Positions 42,868 to 55,225 of a stretch of DNA of 64,000 nt are shown one piece after another. The notes under the pieces were generated by a model, which was not told where the DNA came from, did no database searches, and was given only the letters and a program-made list of their open reading frames with translations. Made by a program: the position numbers and the translations under genes. Each line of letters opens with the position of its first letter. Positions within the stretch are counted from its first letter, which is position 1. The DNA is from Caprella mutica (Eukaryota > Arthropoda > Malacostraca > Amphipoda > Caprellidae). The DNA lies in contig CANNZV010001153.1 of NCBI GenBank assembly GCA_947561585.1, positions 113,583 through 177,582 on the forward strand, in the 5' to 3' direction.

Positions 42868-45142
42868 CTAATCCCATCCATATCGAACTGGCGCCTTGGT
42901 CTGTCGAGAAGATTTATGTTGCTCTGGAGGGTGAACTTCATCTTGATTTTCGGTGCTAGTTTGTTTAGGGAACGTAGGAGGATTATTGGAATCCGCAGTA
43001 CTTGAGGTTTCATTCTGAGGTTGATCATGCTCTTCAATCGTCGTTTTAGATTCTGGAAATGGGGCCAAGTCTCTAACAGACACAGTTGATTCTCGTCCAT
43101 TTGGATACCTGATGTTTGCGAACGTGGGATTTGCTTTTAGAAGTTCAACCTGGTCCACCAGGAGTTCATTCATGTTTGTCCTTACAAAACGTCGTAGCAT
43201 TATTGGCCCTGGTGCCATAAGCCACGCGGGTAGAGAGTTTCCGTGAATTGTTCGTCGCTGGAAGCCAAAGAAGCGTTCATGCGGTGTTGTATTAGTTTAA
43301 GTAGAAAAAAGAGATCTGGTTGAGTGGAGCGCTTCTAAGAGAGCCAGCTCTCTTAGAAGATTGAGAAGATTGTGATATTTCCAGTTTAGATGAAGTGACT
43401 TCCAAATGATACCGTTATATCGTTCACATTGCCCATTACCAATGGGGTGGTAAGGTGTTGTTTTGCTAGTTGCTATTCCTTTTTGAGACAAGTGTCTTCA
43501 ATTCTTGAGACATAAAAGATTATCCTCTATCAGAATGGATGTAACTAGGCATTCCACAAAGACCAAATATTACTTCCAGACACTTGATTACAGTTTGCGC
43601 ATGCATTTTAGGGCAAGGGAATGCGAAAGGAAAGTGAGAGTATTCGTCTACTACTGTTAACAAATAGCGATTTTGAGTTGTAGATGGAAGAATGCCCTTG
43701 AAGTCAAACTCAGTTTGGCCATTGGTCTCGTAGATTTTATCAGAGTTTCTCCAACAGGTCTATGAAACTAAGGTTTCAATTCAGCACAAAGCTTGTGCAT
43801 CTACAAGATGCACGAGCTTCCTTAACGTCTTCAGTTGAGAAAGGTAGATTTCTTGATCGTAAAAAATGAAGGAGACGAGTTACTTCAGGATGACAAAGTC
43901 CATCATGTAAATCGTGTAATGTAGATGTTGAAACTGTTGAGCAACAGTATGTTCTTTTGAACGAATCTGGAGCAACATTATCTTTACCTGGTCTGTATCG
44001 AATAGTGTAACTATATGGAGAAAGTTCAACTCTCCACTCTTATATCTTACTGTTTTTAATTTTAGTTCTTCTTCTGTTATCGAGCATAAAGGCTACAGAG
44101 CGCTGATCCGTAATCAACTGAAAGTGTTGTCTTGCAAGAAGATGGCTCCATTTTCTAACTGCTTCAATGATTGCAGTAGCTTCCTTATCAACAGCTGTGT
44201 AATGGATTTCACTGCCCTGTAGTGTCCTTGACATGAATGCGACTGGACGTCCACCTTGGTTCAGAACTGCTGAAACTGCCACATCTGAAGCGTCACACTC
44301 TACTACGAAGGGCTGCTTTTCATCAATGGAATGCAGAGTGGCTTTAAAAAGGTATTTTTTAATAGGTTGAAGGCTGGAATCGCAAATTCATTAAGAGGAA
44401 AATATTTTGTACTAACTAATGGTTTAATCTCGTCTGAGAAGTTAGGGACCCACTTGGCATAGTATGCAAACATTCCAAGCGCCCTACGAAGAGAACCAGC
44501 AATGTTAGGGATTGGGTAATCTTGTAATGGCTGAAGCCTTTCAGCATCAGGATTTATTACCCCATTTCCAACACAGTAACCAAGAACATTTATTGATGAT
44601 ACTGATAATTGATTTGATGGTCTTTGATTCATTCTGGGTTAATTTTCTGTTTTGGACAACAGTAAGAAACTGCTTTACATTTTCATCATGCTCAGATTGA
44701 GTTCTTCCTGCAACTGTGATATGTCTAAGTAAGGGAAAGTATCTTTCAGACTTTCTTGCTCAACAAGTTTATCCATAGAACGTTGGAAAGAAGCTACGCC
44801 ATTTGTAACTCCGAAAGGTATTCTTCAAAACTGGTAGAGTCGACCATTTGCTTCAAAAGCAGTAGGTAAATCTTTTATCTGACTCTTGTATAGGAACTTG
44901 ATGGTAAGCACTTTTCAAATCAAATGTAGAAAAGACGAGTAATTGGCTAGAGTGTTGACCATGTCATTAATTCTAGGAAATGGATAGGCATCAAGTTCTG
45001 TGTACAGATTTATGGTTTAAGAGTAGTCAATACATAGTCGTTTCTTGTGTCTATTTATTGGATCTTTTGCAACTACTACTTGTGCACGACATGGCAATGA
45101 GCTTTCCTCAATAATGCCCTCTTTTAGTAAGTTAGAGGTTTG
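42868..45142 (-). pseudogene. Gypsy element A pol (RT-RNase H-integrase), split and decayed
   Basis: In minus-strand order: RT entry EGIIEESSLPCRAQVV (45115-45070), followed by a broken YLD catalytic box near 44750. RT connection follows at 44303-44632 (INVLGYCVGNGVINPDAERL, ALGMFAYYAKWVPNF). RNase H is at 44040-44282 (RPVAFMSRTLQGSEIHYTAV, KEATAIIEAV). The integrase core end is at 43297-43491 (KTTPYHPIGNGQCERYNG, holding the catalytic Glu). The C-terminal extension is at 42868-43218 (MLRRFVRTNMNELLVDQVEL, RYPNGRESTVSVRDLAPF). Multiple stops and shifts. The upstream protease/RT start is at 56270-56620, separated by the insertion of element B. Confidence 0.8.
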
Positions 45143-45147
45143 TTCTT

Positions 45148-45762
45148 TATTAACGATTGTTAGTGGTTAATTATTGAATGTTTTATTTCATTCACTGTAC
45201 GTTTGTTAGCCGTCTAAAACCCATACGGTCGGACGATTACTACTTAGTTCACTCCTAAATACTTTTAAAGTATTGAGCACTAGATAGGAGGATAGTTTAA
45301 TCACTTAGCGGTCTCTTAATATACTTCAATGAGTATGGAGCGCTAAGTAAGGGTAATAATACAACACTTGTGACTTCTTAAACTTATAAATACTATATAT
45401 AGATTAATGGTTATTGTTCCAACCCACAGTTTTTCTCAAGAGAATCTATTACAGTGTCTTTTTAAGATACACCGTTTTTAAGATAAAGACACACTGTCAC
45501 ACACCGCGAGACGGCGAGAGACAACCGGCGATCTCCTAGGAGCAGAGCTCCTATTAACTAGACCTCCGATCTCGCACTACTGACGGTTAAGAATTCTTCT
45601 GTTATATATTATTGTGTGAAAAGGTATGATTCTATTGGAAAATTCCGTAATAAGTTTATCACGTGATGATAATATGTTCACTTGAGGTATTTACTTTACA
45701 CCTAATTTGCCAATACATAATTTACGTTAACTTTATATTTTATACTATTAGAAGACTCTAAC
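45148..45762 (-). mobile_element. 3' LTR of Gypsy element B
   Basis: Near-identical to 55654-56264, differing by a few substitutions and small indels (e.g. TAGGAGGATAG against TAGGATAG). The TTCTT duplication lies at 45143-45147. The minus-strand polypurine tract AAAAAAGATAGGGGAAGGAC (45767-45786) precedes it. Confidence 0.95.
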
Positions 45763-45766
45763 TGTC

Positions 45767-45786
45767 CTTCCCCTATCTTTTTTAAG
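45767..45786 (-). other. Polypurine tract of element B
   Basis: AAAAAAGATAGGGGAAGGAC on the minus strand directly abuts the 3' LTR start, the expected primer site for plus-strand cDNA synthesis. Confidence 0.75.
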
Positions 45787-45799
45787 TTCCTTTATGACG

Positions 45800-46870
45800 G
45801 TAAAGATAAAATTTGGCTTCAGAAAAAAACTTTCCAGTTAAGACTTAACATATGTTTTCATCAAGCTATTCGTGAGTGGTTGGAACTGAGTTTATATAAT
45901 GTTAAAATAATAACTAAAATTACCCATATTAAAATAGAGATAAATATTTGCTTTGATAAAAATTAGAGTAAGAAAAGAAAAAAAACATATGATTAGATAA
46001 ATGATTACATGCATTGGTACTTATCCAAAAAACATTTAGCTTTAAAAATAGACATAAATTAAATTTACTCCATTGAAGTATGTAATTTCTAATTTTAATC
46101 GACTTTGTTTAATTATCTATCTCTACTAATATGAAAGTGTTAATATTATATATTCAAAATTCAAATTAAAAAAAATAGATATATTTTCGATCGGTTGGAC
46201 TGGAAATTGACCAGGTCCAGGTCCTTCTTCCATCTTCAAGTCTCCAAAATAGTGGCTCAGGTCCTCGTCAGAATTTTTGGTTCTTTTGATATTTGAAAAA
46301 TAATGCAGCTCAGGTTCTCATTTCATTGGCAAAACGAGGTTGAACTTCGTTTCTCAGATAGAGGCTCGACGTTTTGTGTGTTGTTGTTAAAAAAATTATA
46401 TCAATTAAAATAATCCTAAATTATAAAATTATTTCAGTCCTATGTTGATTATACTAGAATAAGAAAAATGTCAGGTTGAGTCTCTTTGTTAAATTAAGCA
46501 ATTATTAATTAAAAGAGTTATATTTGTTATTTTAGTTTTTGATTTCATGATTAAAGAATTTACTTTCGTTTAAGAGCGTTATTTCGCTTGCTTCAAGATT
46601 TTAAATATACATTTGTTAAAATTAAGAGACTCACCGGTCATTTTCCTGGGTCTCCTAAAGTAGAGGGAGGATGGTCGTTTTGAAAGCCGTCCTTCGTCCC
46701 TCCTCACATCATGGACATAATTATGTGGCCAGTAGTGTTCTAGGCTGTTCCTGTGGGTACAGTTATATTTTAGAACTATGGATATATAGGATTTTTAAAA
46801 TTATACAGTTTAACACCAAGACATAAAATAAACTCTTAAAATAGAAATTAATATTATTTTAATGCTCTTC
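45800..46870 (-). other. Element B 3' region between pol and LTR
   Basis: Mostly AT-rich. A minus-strand open patch at 46310-46160 (EPELHYFSNIKRTKNSDEDL, then HYFGDLKMEEGPGPGQFP) could be the tail of a lost third ORF such as env, but no signal peptide, furin site or membrane anchor is seen. CCGGTGAGT near 46625 resembles a splice donor. Assignment is open. Confidence 0.3.
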
Positions 46871-46880
46871 GAATCTTAAG

Positions 46881-48291
46881 CTAACGTGCATTAGACCTAA
46901 GGTTATAGCGGTCATTTTCCCGCCTGGGTTTAGTAGGATTGTTATTTCGAGTTTTATCTCTAACAATAGGTCTCGACTTGTAGGAGTCATGTCGGACGTT
47001 TATGATATTATCGGCATGAACTCGTATTTCGTCGTTAGTTTTACAATGTCTCAAAATAACAGAATTATGACCTACTTTCTTAATAATTTCTAAAGGTCCT
47101 CTGATCGCTGAATTGAATTTGGTAGATCGAGTATTGTTAGGTTTGGCAAAAACTCTTTGCCCAATTACTAATTTCTTATCAGTCAGTTTCTTATTCAATC
47201 TTTCATGCGTTTGAGATTGTGTCTTTCCTAGATATTCATGTTCAATGGAATGAATTTTATTCATTTCCCACAAATGGTTAGCAATTACACATTAAATGAG
47301 TTTTTCAATGATAATTGAATGTCAGGGAGAATTTTATCCCAGTTGTTAGAATTAGAGGAATAGATCCTCAATTGTTTTACTAGCTCTCTGTTTGCGCGTT
47401 CAACTAAGCCATTTGATGAAGGATGATATGGAGCAGTTTGAATTTTCTTAATATCATAGTAATTAGCTAAGTGGTTCATTATCTCATTGTTGAATTCTTT
47501 ACCATTTTCACTTATTAAAATTTCAGGGGTTCCATAATGGCAAAATAAGTCTCGTCTTATCGCTTGTGCTACAGCGTTTGCTGATTTATCTCTTATTGAA
47601 AATAATACCACTACACGTGTGGTAACGTCTTAACTTACAAGAATATATCTTTTACCTGATTCAGTCATGTTTAATGGTCCAAGTAAGTCGATATGAACTC
47701 TAGTAAAAGGTTCAACATGAATAGGAAAACTTCCTATTTCAGTTCTCTTTGGAACTGACTTAGTCTTAATGCAAGTATCGCAAGATTCTACATAATCTTT
47801 TACGATTTCGGCTTCATTTATATTGTAATAATTACTTCTGAATACGTCAAGAATTGCCTGGTAACCTTTATGACCCTGTATAATATACAGTCATGTATGT
47901 TTGTAAGTACGTCAGTCATTAATTGGTCAGGAATATATGGCGTTAAGAACAGCCTAGTAGTATTATACTTTTGTCTGCTTCGAGTTGTGAAAATTATTCC
48001 ATCTAGAATCTTAAATCGTGTTTTAGGTCCAGAATTAATGTGTTCTTCAGTTTTTGCTGCAATACGTTTAGTAATTGTCTTACACAATTCGTCTTTTTTC
48101 TGATATTGTATCAAATTTTTCTTAGAGAATGGTAACTTGCTTATAATGTGGATAGTATCATAAACTTCTATCTCACTTGTTTCAACCTTTGAGGTATATA
48201 TATAATGATCAAATTTAGACTCGATTTGTTTGACTAAGTCTTCTGATTGTGATTCTACAGTTGTAAGTCTTGACATAACATCAGCGAACAA
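46881..48291 (-). pseudogene. Gypsy element B integrase
   Basis: N-terminal zinc-finger cysteines in SCDTCIKTK (47790 region); the core starts with HIDLLGPL (first Asp, near 47690). The second catalytic position in 47285-47611 reads ISENGKEFNNE, i.e. Glu where the family has Asp. The catalytic Glu lies in NGLVERANRELVKQL. The C-terminal region 46881-47273 has KLVIGQRVFAKPNNTRSTKF and GPLEIIKKVGHNSVILRH, like the GPY/F module. Stops and shifts near 47625 and 47820 break it. Confidence 0.85.
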
Positions 48292-48299
48292 GTTATCTT

Positions 48300-49510
48300 T
48301 TCCTTTTAAATATTTAAGATTTATCTTGTATTCTGAACATAAAATTGCCCATCTACCTAATTAATGCGCCTTCAGGTTTCGTTTTTGCAAACAGATTTGT
48401 TAAAGGCTTGTGGTCCGTGTAGCAAATTATATTGTAGTTTAATACAATATGACGGAGTTCTTGTAATGCCCATAATAATGCGAGGGCCTCTCTTACTTGT
48501 TGAATAGTTCTTTTGCGCATCAGTTAGGGATTTACTAATGTATGAGATAGGATGGAGATGTCCATCATCTTCTTGTAGGAGAACAGATCCTATACCCTTG
48601 GTTGAAGCATCAGTGGCTAGGTAGAAAGTCTTGGAAAAATTAGGCAGTTTCAAGATTGGTGGATTTTTGAGATGATTTTTAAGTTTTTCAAATGAATTCT
48701 TCTCTTCCTCACCTCATTGAAATTTGATTCCCTTTTTTAATAGATCATATAATGGTGATGCTATTTTAGATAATTTCGGAATAAATTTTCTGTAGTAGTT
48801 AATCATTCCTAAGAACCTCTTTATATCATCTGCATTTTTGGGTTCATCTAATGTATTCAAAGCATCTCTTTTCTCTTTAGTAATTGATAGTCCTTCACTT
48901 GATATTTTGTAGCCTAAAAATGAAATTGAATTTTTGAAGAAGATACTCTTTTTTAATTTAAGCTTGAGGCTTAATCTTAAATCGTGTTTTTTAGTAATTG
49001 CTCAAGTCTGTGAAGATGCTCAGATTCAGTTTAACTAAATATGACAATGTCGTCCATATAAGCTAAGCAGCCTAATCCATTTAAGTCAAACAGTATAGTG
49101 TTTATTAGAAACTGAAAATAAATGGGTACATTAACCAACCCGAATGGCATTCTCCGAAATTGATAATGCCCTGAATCTGTTGAGAAAGCAGTCTTTTTAG
49201 ATGCCTCCTTCGTAAGGGGTAGTTGCCAAAATGCATTGACTGAGTCAATACTTGAAAAGATGTGAGCTCCTTCTATTTTGTTAACAATGTCATTAATTAA
49301 TGGCAAAGGGAATTTGATTGTTTCTGTTATCTTGTTAAGTTCCCTGAAATCGACGCAGGGTCTATCAGTTCCATCTGATTTCTTTACGAGAATCAACGGT
49401 GAGTTGAATGGTGATAAAGAATCTTCTATTATCCCATCTTTCTTCATTTTCTCAATTGCAGTTTGTAGATCCTTTTTCTTAGATTCTGGTATTCGGTATT
49501 GAGGCTTTGA
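48300..49510 (-). pseudogene. Gypsy element B reverse transcriptase and RNase H
   Basis: RT 49031-49447: KKDGIIEDSLSPFNSPLILV, RPCVDFRELNKITETIKFPL, FSSIDSVNAFWQLPL (first Asp), FRRMPFGLVNVP and the catalytic LAYMDDIVIFS. The connection and thumb (48660-49000) have frame breaks. RNase H starts at 48653 with FYLATDASTKGIGSVLLQED (catalytic Asp) and ISYISKSLTDAQKNYSTSKR, and ends before FADVMSRL (48291). RT motifs are intact in the fragment, but the polyprotein is broken by stops. Confidence 0.9.
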
Positions 49511-49525
49511 TACTATGGTATCTTC

Positions 49526-50290
49526 CTAATTAAGTTTAATGTCAAATTGTCCCACATTAGATTCTCCAATGGGTTCATTTGGTAGATGAACTGTGCTTCT
49601 GTACTTGTTGAGCAAGTTTAACATTTTTTCTTTCATATTTTCTTCAGATACGTTTAAATCATCACTTATTAGCTTCCTTAATTTAACTTTGGAGCAATTT
49701 AATACAGTGTCTTTGCCAGAGTTATTTTCTTCATATTTATCATCATATTTTCTTGCTTTTGATAGTACTGCATTTTTCTCAATGACTACTGTAATGTCAG
49801 TGGGGTTTAATAGAGATATGAGGATTTTCTCATCTTTTACTTTTGTTAGACATGATCCTATTATTACAGACTTATTAATGGTTCTGTTTTCCACATACAA
49901 TGTAGTCATTTCATTGAACTTAGCATTTTTCGGTATCTTGACAGTTTTCAAGATGTTTGTCTTTGCAGGAACCTCAATTTTTTCATCGGTGTGTATCATT
50001 AAAGATTCATTCTTATCCTTTTTTGAACAGGAATAAGATTTTCCTTTTTTGTTTGTTTGATTATGCAGAGTCATTTCAGGAATTAGTAATACTTGGGGTT
50101 TCTTCATTTTCTTTAGACTTTTATGGAACTTAGAGTTCTCTATTATAACTCTTTTCTCAATGAAATTTATTGTGCTTTGATTTAACACGTCCATTCCGAT
50201 GAGGCATGGAACATGAAGTCTAGCTTCTTCTTCCAAAATCATCATCTCCATATAGGAAATGCTTTTTTATTATCCATTGATAGGTATATT
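49526..50290 (-). CDS. Gypsy element B protease C-terminus and linker, 241-codon open frame
   Basis: The frame starts inside the retropepsin domain: the C-terminal CLIGMDVLNQSTINF corresponds to the ILG-x-D-F block; the D-T/S-G active site should lie just upstream. At 50385-50430 the minus strand shows ILTDTGATVS-like residues in a broken frame. A lysine-rich linker follows (KKMKKPQVLLIPEM, KVKDEKILISLLNPTDITVV) and then IGESNVGQFDIKLN, leading into RT with a stop at 49526. Part of the same pol; listed as CDS because this segment is intact. Confidence 0.6.
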
Positions 50291-50517
50291 GTGGTTATGC
50301 CTACAATATTGATTGCTTTCCCGTTGGCAACAGAAATGCTCACATTTTAGAGCTTTTTTTCTTATTTCTGATGGATTTACGAGATCTCGCTTGATTTAAG
50401 ATACTGTGGCTCCGGTATCTGTTAGGACATCAATTTTCTGTCCGTTAATTTCTCCCTTCAGAATTGGTGTATGGATATTACTGTTTACACTTTGAATCCT
50501 GTGTTCAGTGACTATTT

Positions 50518-51370
50518 TCATTTTCTTTTTTCTTTATGTACTGTCCTGCAAGATCCTTCTGAATCCCAGTTGAGTTTTTCTTCATTACTTTTGTGTCTCT
50601 CAGGTTCAAAGTTTTTTTTTTCTGATTCATCCTTTGACACATTCGTTACCTTATTATGGTAATGTTGGTTTCTTTCATGTTCATATTCAAATGGTTTTTT
50701 GTTACCTTCTTGTTGAGGTCTGTATTCGTTATAACCATGATACGTGTTATTATAAAAACTTGAACGATTATATCCTTTGTAGTTTTCGTTCATTCTTTGA
50801 TTATGGAATCTCTTTGGTTCTCCATCATTTCGTGGATAGTTATACCTGCTTGAGTGTCCTCTCATGTTGGGATTCTTCGCTCTTGGCGGTTTATAATTTT
50901 TAGATTTAGGATTCTTGAAACATTCGAGTGTCTCGTGTCCTTTTTTATAGCAAAATTTACAGACTTTATTTGCGATTTCTATTCTCTGCAGTGCTGCTAT
51001 TTCTTCTTTTATGGGTTTCTCTTCATTTCTGTTTATAGGTTTATTCTCTGGTAAAGTCATTGTTTCTTTCATGAGAATATTTGTAAGCTTGAAAGGATCC
51101 TTTGTACCTGGGGCTGTTTGTAAACAGGATTTATATATCGTTGACGATACTTCTGAGCTTGCTAGCAATTGCATCGTATAGTTCATTAATATTTCTGTTA
51201 TGGGTACATTCGGAATAGAGTTTGTGTTAGCATCTATACCTATTTGTGGTTTTGATAAAAATCCTTTTACCACAGATCTGCTAAGTGTCTTTATTTCATT
51301 AATGCTTCTTATGGCATCATCTGTTTTTAGTTTCCATTCCTTCAGTTTATTGCAGGATGATTGAAAGTCC
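50518..51370 (-). pseudogene. Gypsy element B gag, C-terminal part with zinc knuckle
   Basis: A long open minus frame. Capsid-like helical sequence (DFQSSCNKLKEWKLKTDDAI, SVVKGFLSKPQIGI, NYTMQLLASSEVSS) is followed by a CCHC knuckle CKFCYKKGHETLECF (C-x2-C-x4-H-x4-C), and then a basic, Arg/Asn/Tyr-rich tail (YNYPRNDGEPKRFHNQRMNE). The frame runs on to 51402 only because it reads into the inserted mariner pair; true gag sequence stops about 51370. The N-terminal part is at 54641-54800. Confidence 0.85.
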
Positions 51371-51490
51371 TCCCCCCCTTGAGATCTGATTTTTTTTAAC
51401 AAATAAAACTACGGATTAATAAAAATATATGGATTAATCCTCCAAATTGAAGAAATGTCAATTATTTGATTATTTTTAATTGCTTTTGAC

Positions 51491-52690
51491 ATGCTTGAAT
51501 ACTGTATTCTATACAAATCGTCATTTTTAAATTGCGAAATGGGAGAAATTAAATTGCTTCAAGTCGTATTACGTATAAGCCATTTTGTCCATAGAGAGTG
51601 GATTTCTATCAACCTAATGATATTAGCATTGTTCTTCAATTTAAAATTGTTTTTGAATTTGAGAAGAAAAGCATCGTCCTGTACTCTGTAGTTTGCCAAA
51701 ACACCTTCTTCAACAGTATGCGGAAAATTCATGCTTTCCCAAGATAAATGGAAGGTAAATCTTTCTACTTGAAAAATTTCACAAGAGTTCGTGGTCTATC
51801 CAATGAAAATGGTTCTATTCACAAGTAAAAGCAAATGAAAACAAAACCAAAAACTGCGATTCAAGAGGTTTCTTTGAAGAAACCACTAGTTTTTCTCTCA
51901 GAAAAACTTTTCAGCAGATTTCATACACATCAAAACCACGTGGTGGAGGATCGTTATACATTCATTTAGTTTCCGGTTTTATCATTGAACTTCAGTTCGA
52001 CCATTAGCGAAAACCACATAAATAGCGGTTTTGTAAATAGATTATGCAGCAACCATCCAACATTGCCAATTGAATCGTTTGGACAGACGAGAAGTTAATT
52101 TGCCTCCATCAAAAATACATCGAAAAAATGAAAATGAAAATCCTCGAAATATCTGAAAAACAAATGATAGGTATGATGCTAAGGTAATGATCTTCGTTGC
52201 AATTATTAATGGAAAGGTTCCAATAGTTCAAGCATTCCTTAAAAAATATGGCAACTTGTTACCAGTTAATGGTTTACAAAACTCTGATTACTCCAGCACA
52301 TTATTTGGCCCAGCCTGCAACTTCTTCACTTTGGTGGATGCAAGACCACATTGCACAAATGCAGCTCTAGAATTTAAAGAAAAGTTTCGAGGTTGAGTGA
52401 TTAGCAGAAGTACGGAAATAAAATTCCTGGTCAGCACACAGTCCGGATCTCAATTCTTTGGAATTTCGCATATGGGCTGCTACACAAACTGGAGTTCATA
52501 AGTTTATATATAAAAACAGATCCCAATGAGTCTCTTATACAATATGCTCAAATCTCCACTCAAAAATATAACAATAAGACTCTCAAGAAAGTATGCTAGA
52601 ATGTTCTGAAGCGTGCATCGTTCTGTCTTCACTTCGGAGGGGTCATTTTAACAACTTTTGTAGGACCTCAGGAGATGTGCCTCATATGAT
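51491..52690 (+). pseudogene. Mariner transposase remnant, copy A2
   Basis: Near-identical to copy A1. The frame at 52187-52396 reads MIFVAIINGKVPIVQAF and VDARPHCTNAALEF (second catalytic region). Upstream, a TDEKL-like block is at 52085 with breaks, and KIPGQHTVRISILWN-like sequence in a shifted frame follows (third catalytic block decayed). Stops and shifts throughout. Confidence 0.7.
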
Positions 52691-52899
52691 ATAAGACAAT
52701 AAATGTTGAATAATAATAAAAATCCTTTCTTTCTTTCAAAGTGATGCATCTATGATGGTATTTGACTTATTTTAACTGCTTCTAATTCGCAATAATTACG
52801 TTATCTGATGAAACACAGTGTAGCAGTATGTTTTTGATCATTTTTGCTTCAGCCAATGATTGAATATTGTGATTAAGTTAATAACTATCAGTCTATTAG

Positions 52900-54600
52900 A
52901 CTTGATATACAACTTATGGACTATACAATACATCCACTGACACACTGTGTTCCATCAGAAACAACATTTTAAAATTGCGAATTAGAAGCACTTCTAATGC
53001 ATCAATTGTCATCATAGATACACCACATTGGTGGAAAAGAAAGTATTATTATTAAACAGTTATTGACCTATATATATGGCTATATCATATGAACCACATC
53101 TCCTGTGACCCTACGGAAGTTGTTGAAAATGACCTCCTCCAGCCTGAAGACAGAACGAAGCAAACTTCGAAACATTCTTTCAAATTTCTTAGTGGTCTCC
53201 GGGTTATACCTTTCAGCGAAACTTTAAAAATTTTGTATTAGAGACACAATGGAATATTCTTTTTCATATCTAAACTGGAGTTTGTGCAGCAGCCAAGAAG
53301 TGAAAATCCAAAGGGTTGTGATATTGAATGTGTGCTGGACAGGAATTTTCCGTTCATTTGCTAATGAATCGATCTCTAATCTTTTCAATGAGAAATTGTA
53401 GAACTGCCTTTGTTCAATGTAGTGGAGCGCCATCTTGCATCCTCAAAGTAAAGAACGAGTTTCAGAATGGTGCAGTATGGGCCAAATAAGGGGTGCTATT
53501 TTGGTATACGATCTGTGAGGTAATGTGATCTGATAATGCATTAGTATTTTTATTTTAATAATTATGATATTTTTGCTTTCTAAGTAAATGTGATACAAAA
53601 CAAACAATATAGAAGAGATGATATTATCACAAAGCATTAATAGTAAAAAAAACATATATTAATCGCCAATTTTATATTATATTCATATAAGTTTAGTTGG
53701 CTGTATATTATATAATGATATTTTCTTGAAGTATTTCCATAAAAAGGCTTTGCGTATGTAAATGGTATATAATTATTTAAGGATATGAAATACTATATAT
53801 ATTTGGTATCTCGTATACCTGTTTGTATCTTTTATATTTGCTAATAGATTCTAAATAGATCGCAATAGCAAACTAGCACCAAATAATGTCCTGTTGCAAT
53901 CTGAGATATGAAACACCATTAACCGATGACAAGTTGCCATCATCATCAAGGAATGCATGAAAGATTATATCCATTCAATTAATAATGGCAACAAAGATTT
54001 TACCTTAGCATCATACCTATCATTTATTCCATTGATATTTCAGGGATTTTCATATGTGTACCTGACGATCCTCCACAACGGAGTTATGGTTGGTGAAATC
54101 TGCTGAGAAACTGGGTGTTCTGGGTGGTTCTTCATAGAAAATCTTCACCTCCTGAATCACTGTTTCTATTCTTTTTGGTTTTGTTATAATTTGCTTTTTT
54201 TGTGAATAGAACCAGTTTCATTGAATAGACCACGAACTCTTGTGAACTTTTCAGATGGTAAGATTTAGCCGCCCTTCCACTTGTCATAGAGTGAAGCATG
54301 AATTTTCGACATACTGTTGAAGAAGAATGTTTTTTTTGGCAAACTACAGAGTATAGGACGATGCATTTCTTCTCAAATTCAAAAACATTTTTAAGGTTTA
54401 AGAAAAATTCTAATATTAATAGGATAAAATCCATTCTTTATACTTTATGAACATAATGACGTCCTCCCATTTCGCAAATTATAAAATTACGCTTCTGACG
54501 GAACACAGTGTAAGCATGTTCAAAGCAATTAAAATAATCAAATCACTGACCAGTCTGAGGAATTATCCGTAGATTATTTTCAGAAACGTTAAATTTTTTG
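52900..54600 (-). pseudogene. Mariner transposase remnant, copy B2
   Basis: Minus-strand counterpart of B1, more complete at the 5' side: 54132-54434 aligns with the N-terminal region that copy A encodes at 11575-11847 (FVHREWIS.. and SSTVRRKFML-type words). It is interrupted by the GGTGCTA MITE (53492-53880) and many stops. Confidence 0.6.
53492..53880. mobile_element. MITE with GGTGCTA termini inside mariner copy B2
   Basis: GGTGCTATTTTGGTATACGA at the left; CAAACTAGCACC at the right. Orthologous to the insertion at 8912-9330, with small indels. Confidence 0.7.
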
Positions 54601-54640
54601 AAAAGTGCCCCCCCCCCCTTGACCGAATCCTAGATACGCC

Positions 54641-54800
54641 CCTGTTGATCAGTGCTAATATCTCGATGTTTAATAATATTAATGTTTGTTCTGCAGTTTA
54701 TTTTATGTGTCTAAGCAATTCTATTGTCTGCGTTTTAGCTTACTCAGCGATTCCCAAGTTCAGTTCACCTGTTTAGTCATTGACTCAAATAATGTGTACT
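54641..54800 (-). pseudogene. Gypsy element B gag fragment upstream of the mariner insertion
   Basis: The minus strand here reads TQTIELLRHIK and AEQTLILLNIEILAL around two stops, helical gag-like sequence that would precede the segment starting at 51370. The assignment rests on position and composition. Confidence 0.4.
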
Positions 54801-55225
54801 GTCAGTTAGAAACGAATCGTTAATTGTACAGTCATTTACAATAATGGTTATGTGTCATTGTACAGTCAGTTACAATGTCATGTCACGCGAAAATATGAAA
54901 TAATTTAAAAAGATGTAATACAATAAAATTGTTATGCAAAAATAATATAATTATAATTAGATTAAAGGTTAGTAAATAGAGCTTTACAACTTAAATCTAA
55001 ATTATATATGATAGATTGAGATTAGTATTTTTGGTGTGAGTTTTCTAAATTATTTATTACAAGTTATTAGTAAATTACTAGTATTTAACTTAATTAAATT
55101 CAATGATTTTTTTCTTTTTACTTGATATTTAAGTTGAAATTTATATATTATTATTATAATTTATTAGATTATTATATAAAAATCAAATTATATTTGTTGG
55201 AAAATATTTTCTAAAATATAGAATA
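54801..55225. other. AT-rich part of element B 5' region
   Basis: No readable frame. Degenerate GTACAGTCAGTTACAAT words occur at 54798-54880. Confidence 0.35.

Larger units (their letters stand above)
51371..54640. mobile_element. Head-to-head pair of dead mariner copies, locus 2, inside element B gag
   Basis: Copy A2 (plus, 51400-52850) faces copy B2 (minus, 52900-54600). Sequence matches locus 1 (8777-11975) in reverse orientation. The left border is at the C-run CTCCCCCCCTTGAGATC; the right border is at the C-run followed by GATACGCCCCTG. The spacer (52850-52890) has the unfilled hAT site. It splits gag of element B, so it is younger than element B. Confidence 0.8.

Noticed and set aside
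49593..50036. 147-codon plus frame within element B
   Set aside because: Antisense shadow of the protease-linker frame.
50471..50662. Plus-strand ORFs inside element B gag
   Set aside because: Antisense of the zinc-knuckle gag frame.
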